A stretch of DNA of 5,496 nucleotides from assembly GCA_041477815.1 (NCBI GenBank), contig JBGOUV010000434.1:1-5496 (forward strand). Reading direction: 5' to 3'. A program made the position numbers and the translations under genes. How positions within the stretch are numbered: position 1 is the stretch's first letter; each line of letters starts with the position of its first letter. The notes beneath the pieces were generated by a model that worked only from the letters and a program-made list of their open reading frames with translations, had not been told where the DNA came from and searched no databases. Shown in pieces: positions 1-5,379 of the stretch. This stretch comes from JBGOUV01 sp041477815 (GTDB lineage: Bacteria; Acidobacteriota; Terriglobia; Bryobacterales; JACQDG01).

Positions 1-663
1 CTGAACGGACTCCAGGAGCCGCACGGCCTCGAAGGTATCGCGCCCCATCCCTTGCAGCACCGCGTCCCCCGTGCCGGCATACATCGTTTGAAACGCCTCC
101 GCCGCCGGGGCCGACCGCACCCGGAAATTGTTCAGATCGTCGATCGCCACCGCCGGATTCGCTCCCCGCATGGCCCGAGGCAGCAGCGCCCCCAGGGACA
201 CCGCCCGCAGCGGCGAGGCTTTCCCTTTCTCCAGCGTGCGGTTCAGCCATCCATCGCGGGTGCCCTTTCGTCCCGGCGTCCCCGATTCCATGAAGTCCTG
301 AGCGTCGAAGTGGGACCGCGTCGGATCCGGCGACCCCACCCCCTCCACGATCGCCAAGTGTCCCTGCCGATACAGCCCCGCCAGCGGTCCCAGCGACGGA
401 TGCAATCCAAAGAACCCGTTGAGATCGATCGCCGCGTTCTCCCCGGACCCCGGCGGCCCCACGGCAATCGTAGGACGCAGCTCGTAATACCGTTTCTCCC
501 CAAACGGCACGACGACGTTCAGCCCGTCCGCCGCGCCCCGCTGGAAGATCGCCACCAGTACCTTCTTCTTCCGCCCGCCGGCTCCCGCGGCCGCCCGCGC
601 CAGCCATCCCGGCGCGGCGCCAAGGAATCCCACACCCCTTAAGAATACCCTTCGAGTCAGCAC
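1..663 (-). CDS. DUF1501 family exported protein, C-terminus cut by window edge
   Basis: Reading leftward from a GTG at 663-661, 221 codons stay open to the window edge, so only the N-terminal half is present (family members are usually about 400-480 residues). Residues 3-8 read TRRVFL, a twin-arginine (Tat) type motif, followed by a hydrophobic stretch ending near WLARAAAG, so Tat export is inferred. DUF1501 hallmarks follow in order: FQRGAADGLNVVVP (40-53), YYELRPTIAV (59-68), a DLNGFFGLHPSLGPL stretch (80-94), then GVGSPDPTRSHFDAQDFMES (108-127). From memory, the family belongs to the alkaline phosphatase/sulfatase superfamily, but its substrate is unknown. The start is supported by AGAGGAG at 676-670, 6 nt upstream and inside the end of the DUF1800 gene. 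The DUF1800 stop lies only 2 nt away, implying translational coupling. Family assignment is secure; function is not. Confidence 0.94.
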   Translation of the reverse strand, partial: MLTRRVFLRGVGFLGAAPGWLARAAAGAGGRKKKVLVAIFQRGAADGLNVVVPFGEKRYYELRPTIAVGPPGSGENAAIDLNGFFGLHPSLGPLAGLYRQGHLAIVEGVGSPDPTRSHFDAQDFMESGTPGRKGTRDGWLNRTLEKGKASPLRAVSLGALLPRAMRGANPAVAIDDLNNFRVRSAPAAEAFQTMYAGTGDAVLQGMGRDTFEAVRLLESVQ

Positions 664-665
664 TC

Positions 666-2078
666 CTATCTCCTCTGAAACTCCGGAGAGCCCAACCGCA
701 ACCCGGCGTCCCCCGGAGCCACCTTAACCCCCGGCAACTGGTTCGACGCCAGGTCCGTGGCAAAGTTCATTCGTCCCAGCAGGCCCGCCGTATTGACCCA
801 CTCCTCGCCCGAATTCGAGTACCCGGTCGGTTCCTGCTTCCGGTAGAGCGGTTGTCCCAGTCTCCCCACCGCCTGCGCCAGCGCAAACGCCGAGTCCACC
901 TGGGCGTCGAGCGACCGCACCGCACTCGCCACCATCTCCAGCGGCGACTTCATTTTCGAGCGGTACGCCCTTTCCGACCAGAACGGACCGGAATCGAGCA
1001 TGGTCTTCATCACCGCCCGCAGATCGCCTCCGGTCTTCGTGAACGTCTTGGCCATCTGCTCCACCAGCGACGCCGGCGGCTCATCGGCCACAAACCGTTG
1101 CGCCAGCTTCCAGGAGACAAACCGCGCCGTGGAGGGATGCCGGGCCACGATCTCCAGGACCTTCAGCCCGTCCTCCAGGCCGCCGCCGGCCGGGATCTTC
1201 ACCCCCAGGACGGTCTTCTCGCCCTTATCATGCCTCCGCTCGTTGAAGTAGAACTCGCCGCCGCCGCGCGGAGCCCGCAGCGTCCACCCGGTGAAGCACC
1301 GCACCACCTCGATGACGTCCCGCTGGGTGTAGCCCCCGTCCACGCCCAGGGTATGGAGCTCCAGCAGCTCTCGGGCGTAGTTCTCATTCAACCCTCGCGC
1401 CCGTCCGGCCGGCCTCGCCCGCCCGGCCACCGCCTTTGGATCCACCGACTGCCAATTGTCCAGGTAGAACAACATCGCCGGATGCCGGGCCGTCGCCCGC
1501 AGCAGCTCCGGAAACTTCCCGAGCACATGCGGGCGGATGGCGTCCCGCTCGTAGGACGTCACCAGGTAGCGGTCCGCACCTTTGTTCAAATACACATTGA
1601 AGTGGTTGAACCAGAAATCGGCCAGCACCTCGGCAAGCTGCCGGTTGCTGTAAACGGCCCGCAGCAGCTTGGCCTCCACCAGGTCGTACGCCACCACTTG
1701 CGGGGGAGCGTACTCGGCCAGCATCTTCCGCCGGTCCTCGGCCGACGCCGCCACCAGCTTCCGCAGGACCGGCCCGGCGTCCTTCCGGGCCACGCCCGGC
1801 CGTCGTGGATATTTCTCTGCCAGCTCCGCCCCGCTCATCCGCAAGGTCTCCAGCGGCAACAGCTTCGCCTCCAGGGCCGGATTCTCCGGGAGACGTTCCG
1901 GGTGGAGCTGGGCCTCGATCCATTTCTTCAACCCCGTTTTCCGCACCTGCTCGGCGTCCGTCGGGCGCGGGCCAAAGGTCAGGCGGTTCAGGGCGTGCTC
2001 GATCTTCTTCTCGCTGCCGCCTCCCCAGGCGACTACGGCCGCCGCCAACCCCACCACCAATGCCTTCGCGTTCCTCAC
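666..2078 (-). CDS. DUF1800 family exported protein
   Basis: I chose the GTG at 2078-2076, giving 470 residues. The frame stays open to a TTG at 2183, but that would overlap the divergent isomerase gene. From this GTG the N-terminus is signal-like: a short basic start (RNAK), a hydrophobic core LVVGLAAAVVAW, then GGGSEKK. DUF1800 blocks follow: HALNRLTFGPRP (28-39), DFWFNHFNVY (154-163), NENYARELLELHTLG (231-245), YTQRDVIEVVRCFTGWT (250-266), HDKGEKTVLG (283-292), SWKLAQRFVAD (322-332) and RSKMKSPLEMV (373-383), with a C-terminal block around EEWVNTAGLLGRMNFA. Length and motif order match an intact member. The biochemical function of the family is unknown. It is the first gene of an operon with DUF1501, and this pairing recurs in Acidobacteriota and other phyla. 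Only a weak GGCGGG lies about 11 nt upstream of the start, so translation initiation may be poor or the start slightly different. Confidence 0.94.
   Translation of the reverse strand: MRNAKALVVGLAAAVVAWGGGSEKKIEHALNRLTFGPRPTDAEQVRKTGLKKWIEAQLHPERLPENPALEAKLLPLETLRMSGAELAEKYPRRPGVARKDAGPVLRKLVAASAEDRRKMLAEYAPPQVVAYDLVEAKLLRAVYSNRQLAEVLADFWFNHFNVYLNKGADRYLVTSYERDAIRPHVLGKFPELLRATARHPAMLFYLDNWQSVDPKAVAGRARPAGRARGLNENYARELLELHTLGVDGGYTQRDVIEVVRCFTGWTLRAPRGGGEFYFNERRHDKGEKTVLGVKIPAGGGLEDGLKVLEIVARHPSTARFVSWKLAQRFVADEPPASLVEQMAKTFTKTGGDLRAVMKTMLDSGPFWSERAYRSKMKSPLEMVASAVRSLDAQVDSAFALAQAVGRLGQPLYRKQEPTGYSNSGEEWVNTAGLLGRMNFATDLASNQLPGVKVAPGDAGLRLGSPEFQRR
670..676 (-). promoter_or_regulatory. Shine-Dalgarno site for the DUF1501 gene, inside the DUF1800 gene
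   Basis: Minus-strand AGAGGAG lies 6 nt before the GTG at 663 and within the last codons of the DUF1800 gene. Together with the 2-nt gap between stop and start, this fixes the GTG as the start and indicates coupled translation of the two genes. Confidence 0.7.
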
Positions 2079-2112
2079 AGCAGCGTAAACCCGCCAGCCG
2101 CTCCCCAAGTTT

Positions 2113-2127
2113 CTGTTAACCTGACAG
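2113..2127. promoter_or_regulatory. Short dyad in the divergent DUF1800/cyclophilin intergenic gap
   Basis: CTGTTA-ACC-TGACAG forms a 6-bp inverted repeat with one G.T mismatch. It sits near the middle of the 69-bp gap between the DUF1800 start (2078) and the cyclophilin start (2148), where an operator for the divergent genes would be expected. No convincing -35/-10 pair was found on either strand of this gap. The dyad is short and may be chance. Confidence 0.2.
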
Positions 2128-2130
2128 CTT

Positions 2131-2136
2131 AGGAGA
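2131..2136 (+). promoter_or_regulatory. Ribosome binding site of the cyclophilin gene
   Basis: AGGAGA lies 11 nt upstream of the ATG at 2148. The spacing is slightly long, but it is the only purine-rich match before this start. It supports beginning the protein at MPQPAGLYA rather than further upstream. Confidence 0.55.
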
Positions 2137-2147
2137 CAGTTTCCCCC

Positions 2148-2654
2148 ATGCCCCAACCCGCCGGCCTTTACGCCCGCTTCCAAACCACTCTAGGCGACTT
2201 CACCGTCCGCCTGTTCGCCGACCTGGTCCCCCAGACCGTCCAAAACTTCGTCGACCTCGCCGAAGGCCGCAAAGGCCCCACCCCCGGTAAGCCTTACTAC
2301 GACGGCCTGATCTTCCACCGTGTCATCGACGGCTTCATGATCCAGGGTGGTTGCCCCGAGGGTACCGGCCGGGGCGGTCCCGGCTACCGCTTCGCCGACG
2401 AGTTCCACCCCCAGCTCCGCCACAACAAGCCCGGGATCCTGTCCATGGCCAACTCCGGTCCCAACACCAATGGCTCCCAGTTCTTCATCACCGTCACCCC
2501 TACCCCGCACCTGGACAACCGCCACTCCGTGTTCGGTGAAGTAGTGGAGGGCTACGACGTGGTGAAGAAAATCTCCGTTGCCCCGCGCGACTCCAGCGAC
2601 CGGCCGTTGCAGAGTGTGGTGTTGCAGCAGGTGAAGATCGAACGCGTGGAGTAA
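2148..2654 (+). CDS. Peptidyl-prolyl cis-trans isomerase, cyclophilin type (PpiB-like, cytoplasmic)
   Basis: This 168-residue protein is a complete single-domain cyclophilin, an enzyme that isomerises X-Pro peptide bonds during protein folding. No signal peptide is visible, so it is probably cytoplasmic. The catalytic region is intact: FHRVIDGFMIQGG (56-68) carries Arg58, Phe63 and Gln66, equivalent to human CypA R55, F60 and Q63. NGSQFFITV (108-116) holds the substrate pocket, and HLDNRHSVFGEV (121-132) carries His126. The position of CypA Trp121 is His121 here, as in many bacterial cyclophilins, and this usually lowers cyclosporin affinity (family knowledge). The N-terminal strand plus VPQTVQNFVDLAEG (27-40) is typical. 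The first three quarters of the gene use mainly C-ending codons, while the tail and all neighbouring genes favour G-ending ones. It is divergent from the DUF1800 operon and appears monocistronic. Confidence 0.96.
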   Translation: MPQPAGLYARFQTTLGDFTVRLFADLVPQTVQNFVDLAEGRKGPTPGKPYYDGLIFHRVIDGFMIQGGCPEGTGRGGPGYRFADEFHPQLRHNKPGILSMANSGPNTNGSQFFITVTPTPHLDNRHSVFGEVVEGYDVVKKISVAPRDSSDRPLQSVVLQQVKIERVE

Positions 2655-2698
2655 ACCCGCGTGGCGCCGAGCCGCGACCGTTGGGCATCGGGAAATGG

Positions 2699-2724
2699 CA
2701 GACCGTCAGGGTCAGCCCTGTCTG
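2699..2724 (+). other. Possible hairpin 45 nt downstream of the cyclophilin gene
   Basis: CAGGG and CCCTG pair around a TCAG loop, and flanking CAGA and TCTG can extend the stem across a 4-nt bulge on the left arm. Its position would suit transcript 3'-end formation or protection, but no run of T follows. It is not a canonical intrinsic terminator and could be chance. Confidence 0.25.
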
Positions 2725-2966
2725 GCCGGGGAGGCGCTGCAACTCCCATTTCCACCGCCGCCGGCGCGAGCGGTTACTGCCACCACCAGCGGCGGTCATC
2801 AGCAGCCGCCGTGCGCGCAGATACAGGCGGACCTCGGCGTGCGCCAGGCCGGGGTCGACGTGACGCGCGAAATGCCGCCATGACCCAGTTCCAGGGCTTG
2901 GCTCGCGGCCCCATGCCGGCTTCTCCCAGGTCTGAACAAGTATCCCCGGGCGAGTCAACTTGTCGC

Positions 2967-2972
2967 TAGTAT
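2967..2972 (+). promoter_or_regulatory. Possible -10 element for a leaderless esterase transcript
   Basis: TAGTAT fits the TANNNT pattern and ends 6 nt before the esterase ATG at 2979. That spacing would put transcription initiation on the A of the ATG. There is no Shine-Dalgarno sequence before this ATG, consistent with a leaderless mRNA. No -35 match is seen at 16-18 nt upstream, so this remains weak. Confidence 0.3.
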
Positions 2973-2978
2973 AGACAC

Positions 2979-3857
2979 ATGCGCGCGATCTGGATGGCGC
3001 TGGCCGTGGCAGTGTCTAACGCCCAGTGGGTGGACCCGGACCGGACCGAGCCGGCCGGAACCAGATTTCGGACGTTCCCGAGCGAGACGCTGCGGGGCGA
3101 CGTGAGCTACCTGGTGTACCTGCCGCCGGGCTACGAGACGAGCGGCGGGAAACGGTATCCGGCGGTGTACTGGCTGCACGGCCTCGGAGGCAACCAGCGC
3201 TCGGGGGCGACGTTCGTCTCCGGGCTCGATGCCGCTATTCGGGCCGGGCAGGCGCCGGCGATGATCGCGGTGCTGGTGAACGGGTTGCCGGACAGCCGGT
3301 ACGCGGATTCCTACGATGGGCAGCGGCCGGTGGAGAAGGTCATTCTGCGGGAGCTGGCCCCGCATGTCGATAAGACCTACCGGACCACGGCGCGGCGGGA
3401 ATCCCGCGCGATCGAGGGGTACTCGATGGGCGGATTCGGGGCGGCCCGGCTGGGCTTCGGGCATCCGGAGCTGTTCGGGGCGGTGTCGATCATGGCCGGG
3501 GCGCTGCTCGATACCGATAGCGTAACGTCGCGCGCGGAGCTGTTCGTGAAGAACTTCGGCGGAAGCACTGCGTACTTCCACGAGCGGAGCCCGTGGGTGG
3601 TGGTGGACCGCAACGCTCCGGCCATCCGCGGGCGGACGCTGGTGCGGATCGGCGTGGGGGACCTCGATGCGCTCTACGAGCGGAACCTGACCTACCACGA
3701 GATGCTGGAGCGCTTGGGCATTACCAATGAGTTTTTCGGCGTGGCGGGCGTGGCCCACGAGCAGCGCAAGTTTTACGAGAAGCTGGGGGCCGAGGCGTTC
3801 CGGTTCTATCAGCGGGCCTTCGGGGGAGCGGATGGATCCTCCACTTCACTCCGCTAG
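2979..3857 (+). CDS. Putatively exported esterase D/feruloyl esterase family alpha/beta-hydrolase
   Basis: This 292-residue protein is an alpha/beta-hydrolase of the putative esterase family (PF00756 type: esterase D, feruloyl esterases, mycolyltransferases). The N-terminus MRAIWMALAVAVSNAQ looks like a short signal peptide with cleavage near SNA-Q, so secretion or periplasmic location is inferred. A beta-strand region SYLVYLPPGYET (43-54) leads to YWLHGLGG (64-71), the oxyanion-hole region. The nucleophile elbow is GYSMGG (147-152) with Ser149. Likely triad partners are Asp230 in GVGDLDALYE and His260 in GVAHEQRKFYEKL. Fold and catalytic Ser are clear; the substrate (acyl ester, feruloyl-sugar or S-formylglutathione) cannot be read from sequence, and export argues against the glutathione enzyme. 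Codons are strongly G-ending. No ribosome binding site precedes the ATG. The gene converges on cysK with 24 bp between stops and no visible terminator. Confidence 0.86.
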   Translation: MRAIWMALAVAVSNAQWVDPDRTEPAGTRFRTFPSETLRGDVSYLVYLPPGYETSGGKRYPAVYWLHGLGGNQRSGATFVSGLDAAIRAGQAPAMIAVLVNGLPDSRYADSYDGQRPVEKVILRELAPHVDKTYRTTARRESRAIEGYSMGGFGAARLGFGHPELFGAVSIMAGALLDTDSVTSRAELFVKNFGGSTAYFHERSPWVVVDRNAPAIRGRTLVRIGVGDLDALYERNLTYHEMLERLGITNEFFGVAGVAHEQRKFYEKLGAEAFRFYQRAFGGADGSSTSLR

Positions 3858-3881
3858 ACTGACGCCGGCACTCTTGCCCAA

Positions 3882-4835
3882 CTACCCCAGCCCCTGAAAC
3901 AGCACACTGGACAGGTATCTCTCCCCGCTATCCGGCAATATCGTCACGATCATCTTTCCCGCGAACTCTTTCTGCTTGGCCAGCCGGCAAGCCACCGCCA
4001 CCGCCGCCCCGCACGAGATCCCCGAAAGGATCCCCTCCTCCCGCGCCAGCCGCCGGGCATACTCGATGGCCTCCTCGTTGGTCACCGGCTCCACCCGGTC
4101 CACCATCGACAGGTCGAGCGTGTCCGGAATGAACCCCGCCCCGATCCCCTGAATCTTGTGCCACCCCGGCTTGATCTTCTCTCCCGCCAGGCGCTGCGAG
4201 ATCACCGGACTCGCTGCCGGCTCCACCGCCACCGCCACCATCTTCTTCCCCATCTGCTCCTTGATGAACCGCGACACCCCGCTAATGGTCCCCCCGGTCC
4301 CCACCCCCGCTACCAGCACGTCCACCTGACCCTCGGTGTCCTCCCAAATCTCCGGCCCGGTGGTCTTGAAGTGGATCATCGGGTTGGCCGGATTCTTGAA
4401 CTGCTGGAGCATGACATACCGATCCGGATCGGACGCCACCATCTGCTCGGCTCGTCGAATCGCCGCGTTCATGCCCTGGTCATCCGGCGTCAACTCCAAC
4501 TTGGCCCCCAGCGCCTTGAGCACCGTCCGCCGCTCCACGCTCATGGTGTCCGGCATCGTCAAGGTGATGGGGTACCCCCGGGCCGCCGCCACAAACGCCA
4601 GCGCAATCCCCGTATTCCCGCTGGTCGGCTCGACTAACTCCTTTCCTGGCTTCAGGATACCGCGCTCCTCAGCATCCCAGATCATGCCCGCCCCAATCCG
4701 GCACTTCACCGAATACGCCGGATTGCGTCCTTCCACCTTGGCCAGCACTGTCGCCGACCCCTCCACAATCCGGTTCAGCCTGACCAGCGGCGTCCGCCCG
4801 ATACTCAACGAGTTGTCTGCAAAATAGCGTGGCAT
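3882..4835 (-). CDS. cysK: Cysteine synthase A (O-acetylserine sulfhydrylase)
   Basis: This 317-residue PLP enzyme condenses O-acetylserine with sulfide to give cysteine and acetate, in the cytoplasm. It closely follows the E. coli CysK pattern: SIGRTPLVRLNRI (11-23), NPAYSVKCRIGAGMIW (38-53) with the Schiff-base Lys44, the substrate loop TSGNTG (71-76), LQQFKNPANP (143-152), the phosphate-binding GTGGT (179-183), KIQGIGAGFIP (227-237), GISCGAA (272-278) and LPDSGERY (300-307). The conserved IKPG..KIQGIGAGFIP region and the overall length favour CysK over CysM or cystathionine beta-synthase. E. coli has GISSGAA where this protein has GISCGAA; Cys275 is the only notable change. The ATG immediately follows the rrf2 TAG, and minus-strand GGGA (4846-4843) sits 7 nt upstream, so translation is probably coupled. 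No cysE is in the window. Confidence 0.96.
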   Translation of the reverse strand: MPRYFADNSLSIGRTPLVRLNRIVEGSATVLAKVEGRNPAYSVKCRIGAGMIWDAEERGILKPGKELVEPTSGNTGIALAFVAAARGYPITLTMPDTMSVERRTVLKALGAKLELTPDDQGMNAAIRRAEQMVASDPDRYVMLQQFKNPANPMIHFKTTGPEIWEDTEGQVDVLVAGVGTGGTISGVSRFIKEQMGKKMVAVAVEPAASPVISQRLAGEKIKPGWHKIQGIGAGFIPDTLDLSMVDRVEPVTNEEAIEYARRLAREEGILSGISCGAAVAVACRLAKQKEFAGKMIVTILPDSGERYLSSVLFQGLG

Positions 4836-5273
4836 CTAGATGTCCCAGTTCGCAACGAATCGATTTTGCTTCTCCGCCCAGCGCTCCACCAGCTCCGCAA
4901 AGCTAGTTTTATCAATGATTTCCGACACAGCTCGATCCACCTGCTTCCACATCTCGGTGAGGGGACCCTCGGCGGGCCGCCGGCGGCTCTTGCGGGTTCG
5001 GTCCCCCGGCGAGAGCGGTCCCTCGATAAAACGTAACACGTCCCCTACCAGGATGGCCTCCGCGCCCCGCGCCAGCAAGTAGCCCCCTTCCGCCCCCCGC
5101 CGCGAGTCCACAAAGCCCCCCTGTTTCAACTGTCCCAGGATTAACTCCAGGAATTTCTGTGGGATACCCTGCCGCGCGGCAATCTCGGCAATCTTCACAG
5201 GCCGCTCCTTCCCCTGCAGGGCCAAGTCGAAGATTGCCTTCAAGGCATAGTCTCCCTTAACGGAAATATTCAT
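4836..5273 (-). CDS. Rrf2 family transcriptional regulator, cysteine-free, CymR-like
   Basis: This 145-residue protein begins at the ATG at 5273-5271. The N-terminus MNISVKGDYALKAIFDLAL is the standard Rrf2 opening. A winged helix-turn-helix follows: VKIAEIAARQGIPQKFLELI (26-45), a recognition-helix/linker LGQLKQGGFV (46-55) and the wing SRRGAEGGYLLAR (57-69). The dimerisation helix lies at about 105-135. Length fits Rrf2 proteins (CymR about 138, IscR about 160 residues). There is no cysteine anywhere; where IscR and NsrR place three cluster-binding cysteines there is GDRTRKSRRRPAEG, a basic loop. An Fe-S sensor role is therefore excluded, while a CymR-like role in sulfur/cysteine control is plausible because cysK follows with no gap. 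A TTG at 5324 would extend the frame by 17 residues but lies within the -35 element, so it is rejected. No strong ribosome binding site is visible before the chosen ATG. Confidence 0.93.
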   Translation of the reverse strand: MNISVKGDYALKAIFDLALQGKERPVKIAEIAARQGIPQKFLELILGQLKQGGFVDSRRGAEGGYLLARGAEAILVGDVLRFIEGPLSPGDRTRKSRRRPAEGPLTEMWKQVDRAVSEIIDKTSFAELVERWAEKQNRFVANWDI

Positions 5274-5277
5274 TTTT

Positions 5278-5310
5278 CGTAACGCTTCGCTCTTGAGATT
5301 ACGTAACTTC
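5278..5310 (-). repeat. Imperfect direct repeat around the rrf2-cysK transcription start
   Basis: On the minus strand, GAAG-TTACG (5310-5302) recurs as GAAGCGTTACG (5288-5278), the second copy with two extra bases. The first overlaps the spacer and -10 of the predicted promoter and includes the 8-bp palindrome TTACGTAA (5299-5306). The second lies just upstream of the rrf2 ATG. The placement is what an autoregulatory operator would have. The repeats are short, so chance cannot be excluded. Confidence 0.35.
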
Positions 5311-5324
5311 CCTAGTGGCGTCAA
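5296..5324 (-). promoter_or_regulatory. Predicted sigma70-type promoter of the rrf2-cysK operon
   Basis: On the minus strand, TTGACG (5324-5319, five of six consensus bases) is separated by exactly 17 nt from TAATCT (5301-5296, matching TANNNT). Transcription would start near 5289, giving a leader of about 15 nt before the ATG at 5273. It is the best -35/-10 pair found in the window and independently supports the shorter Rrf2 start. Confidence 0.5.
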
Positions 5325-5379
5325 TCAGAGATGTGAGCTGGTGGGTCGTTCTTGTCCCCGAATCGCACCACGGCCACTA

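Larger units (their letters stand above)
2655..2978. other. 324-bp intergenic stretch without a convincing gene
   Basis: This is the only long gap in the window. Frames open here give arginine- and proline-rich translations with no recognisable motif and no ribosome binding site, typical of random GC-rich DNA. Two hairpin-capable sequences are visible: 2699-2724, and CGGCGG/CCGCCG at 2790-2795 and 2806-2811 with a 10-nt loop. Neither has a T-tract. The right end (2967-2978) holds a possible promoter for the esterase. Base composition switches here from C-rich on the plus strand to G-rich. No RNA gene was recognised. Confidence 0.6.

Noticed and set aside
52..642. Plus-strand open frame opposite the DUF1501 gene
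   Set aside because: It is an Arg/Pro-rich shadow, while the minus strand carries unmistakable DUF1501 motifs over the same bases.
852..2132. Long plus-strand open frame (426 codons) opposite the DUF1800 gene
   Set aside because: Its translation is rich in His, Arg, Pro and Gln with no domain, and it mirrors a clearly coding minus-strand gene. It is a GC-rich antisense shadow.
2079..2183. N-terminal extension of DUF1800 from a TTG at 2183
   Set aside because: It would overlap the cyclophilin start, and the extra 35 residues do not resemble a leader. The signal-like sequence begins at the GTG at 2078.
2699..2724. Intrinsic terminator for the cyclophilin gene
   Set aside because: The stem is bulged and no T-tract follows. 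It is kept only as a low-confidence hairpin.
2500..2958. Minus-strand open frame covering the cyclophilin 3' end and the gap
   Set aside because: It overlaps a real gene in antisense. The part in the gap is Arg/Gly/Ser-rich without motifs, and no ribosome binding site was seen.
2661..2969. Plus-strand open frames in the gap after the cyclophilin
   Set aside because: GTG/ATG starts lack ribosome binding sites and the products are low-complexity Arg/Ala/Pro sequences.
2955..3758. Minus-strand open frame of 267 codons opposite the esterase
   Set aside because: No motif is recognisable, and the plus strand encodes a complete hydrolase with nucleophile elbow and plausible triad.
3858..3881. Bidirectional terminator between the esterase and cysK
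   Set aside because: Only 24 bp separate the stops. A GCCGGC palindrome is present, but no stem-loop with flanking T-tracts.
5274..5324. N-terminal extension of the Rrf2 protein from a TTG at 5324
   Set aside because: The Rrf2 family begins at MNISVKGDYAL-type sequence, and the TTG lies inside the predicted -35 element.
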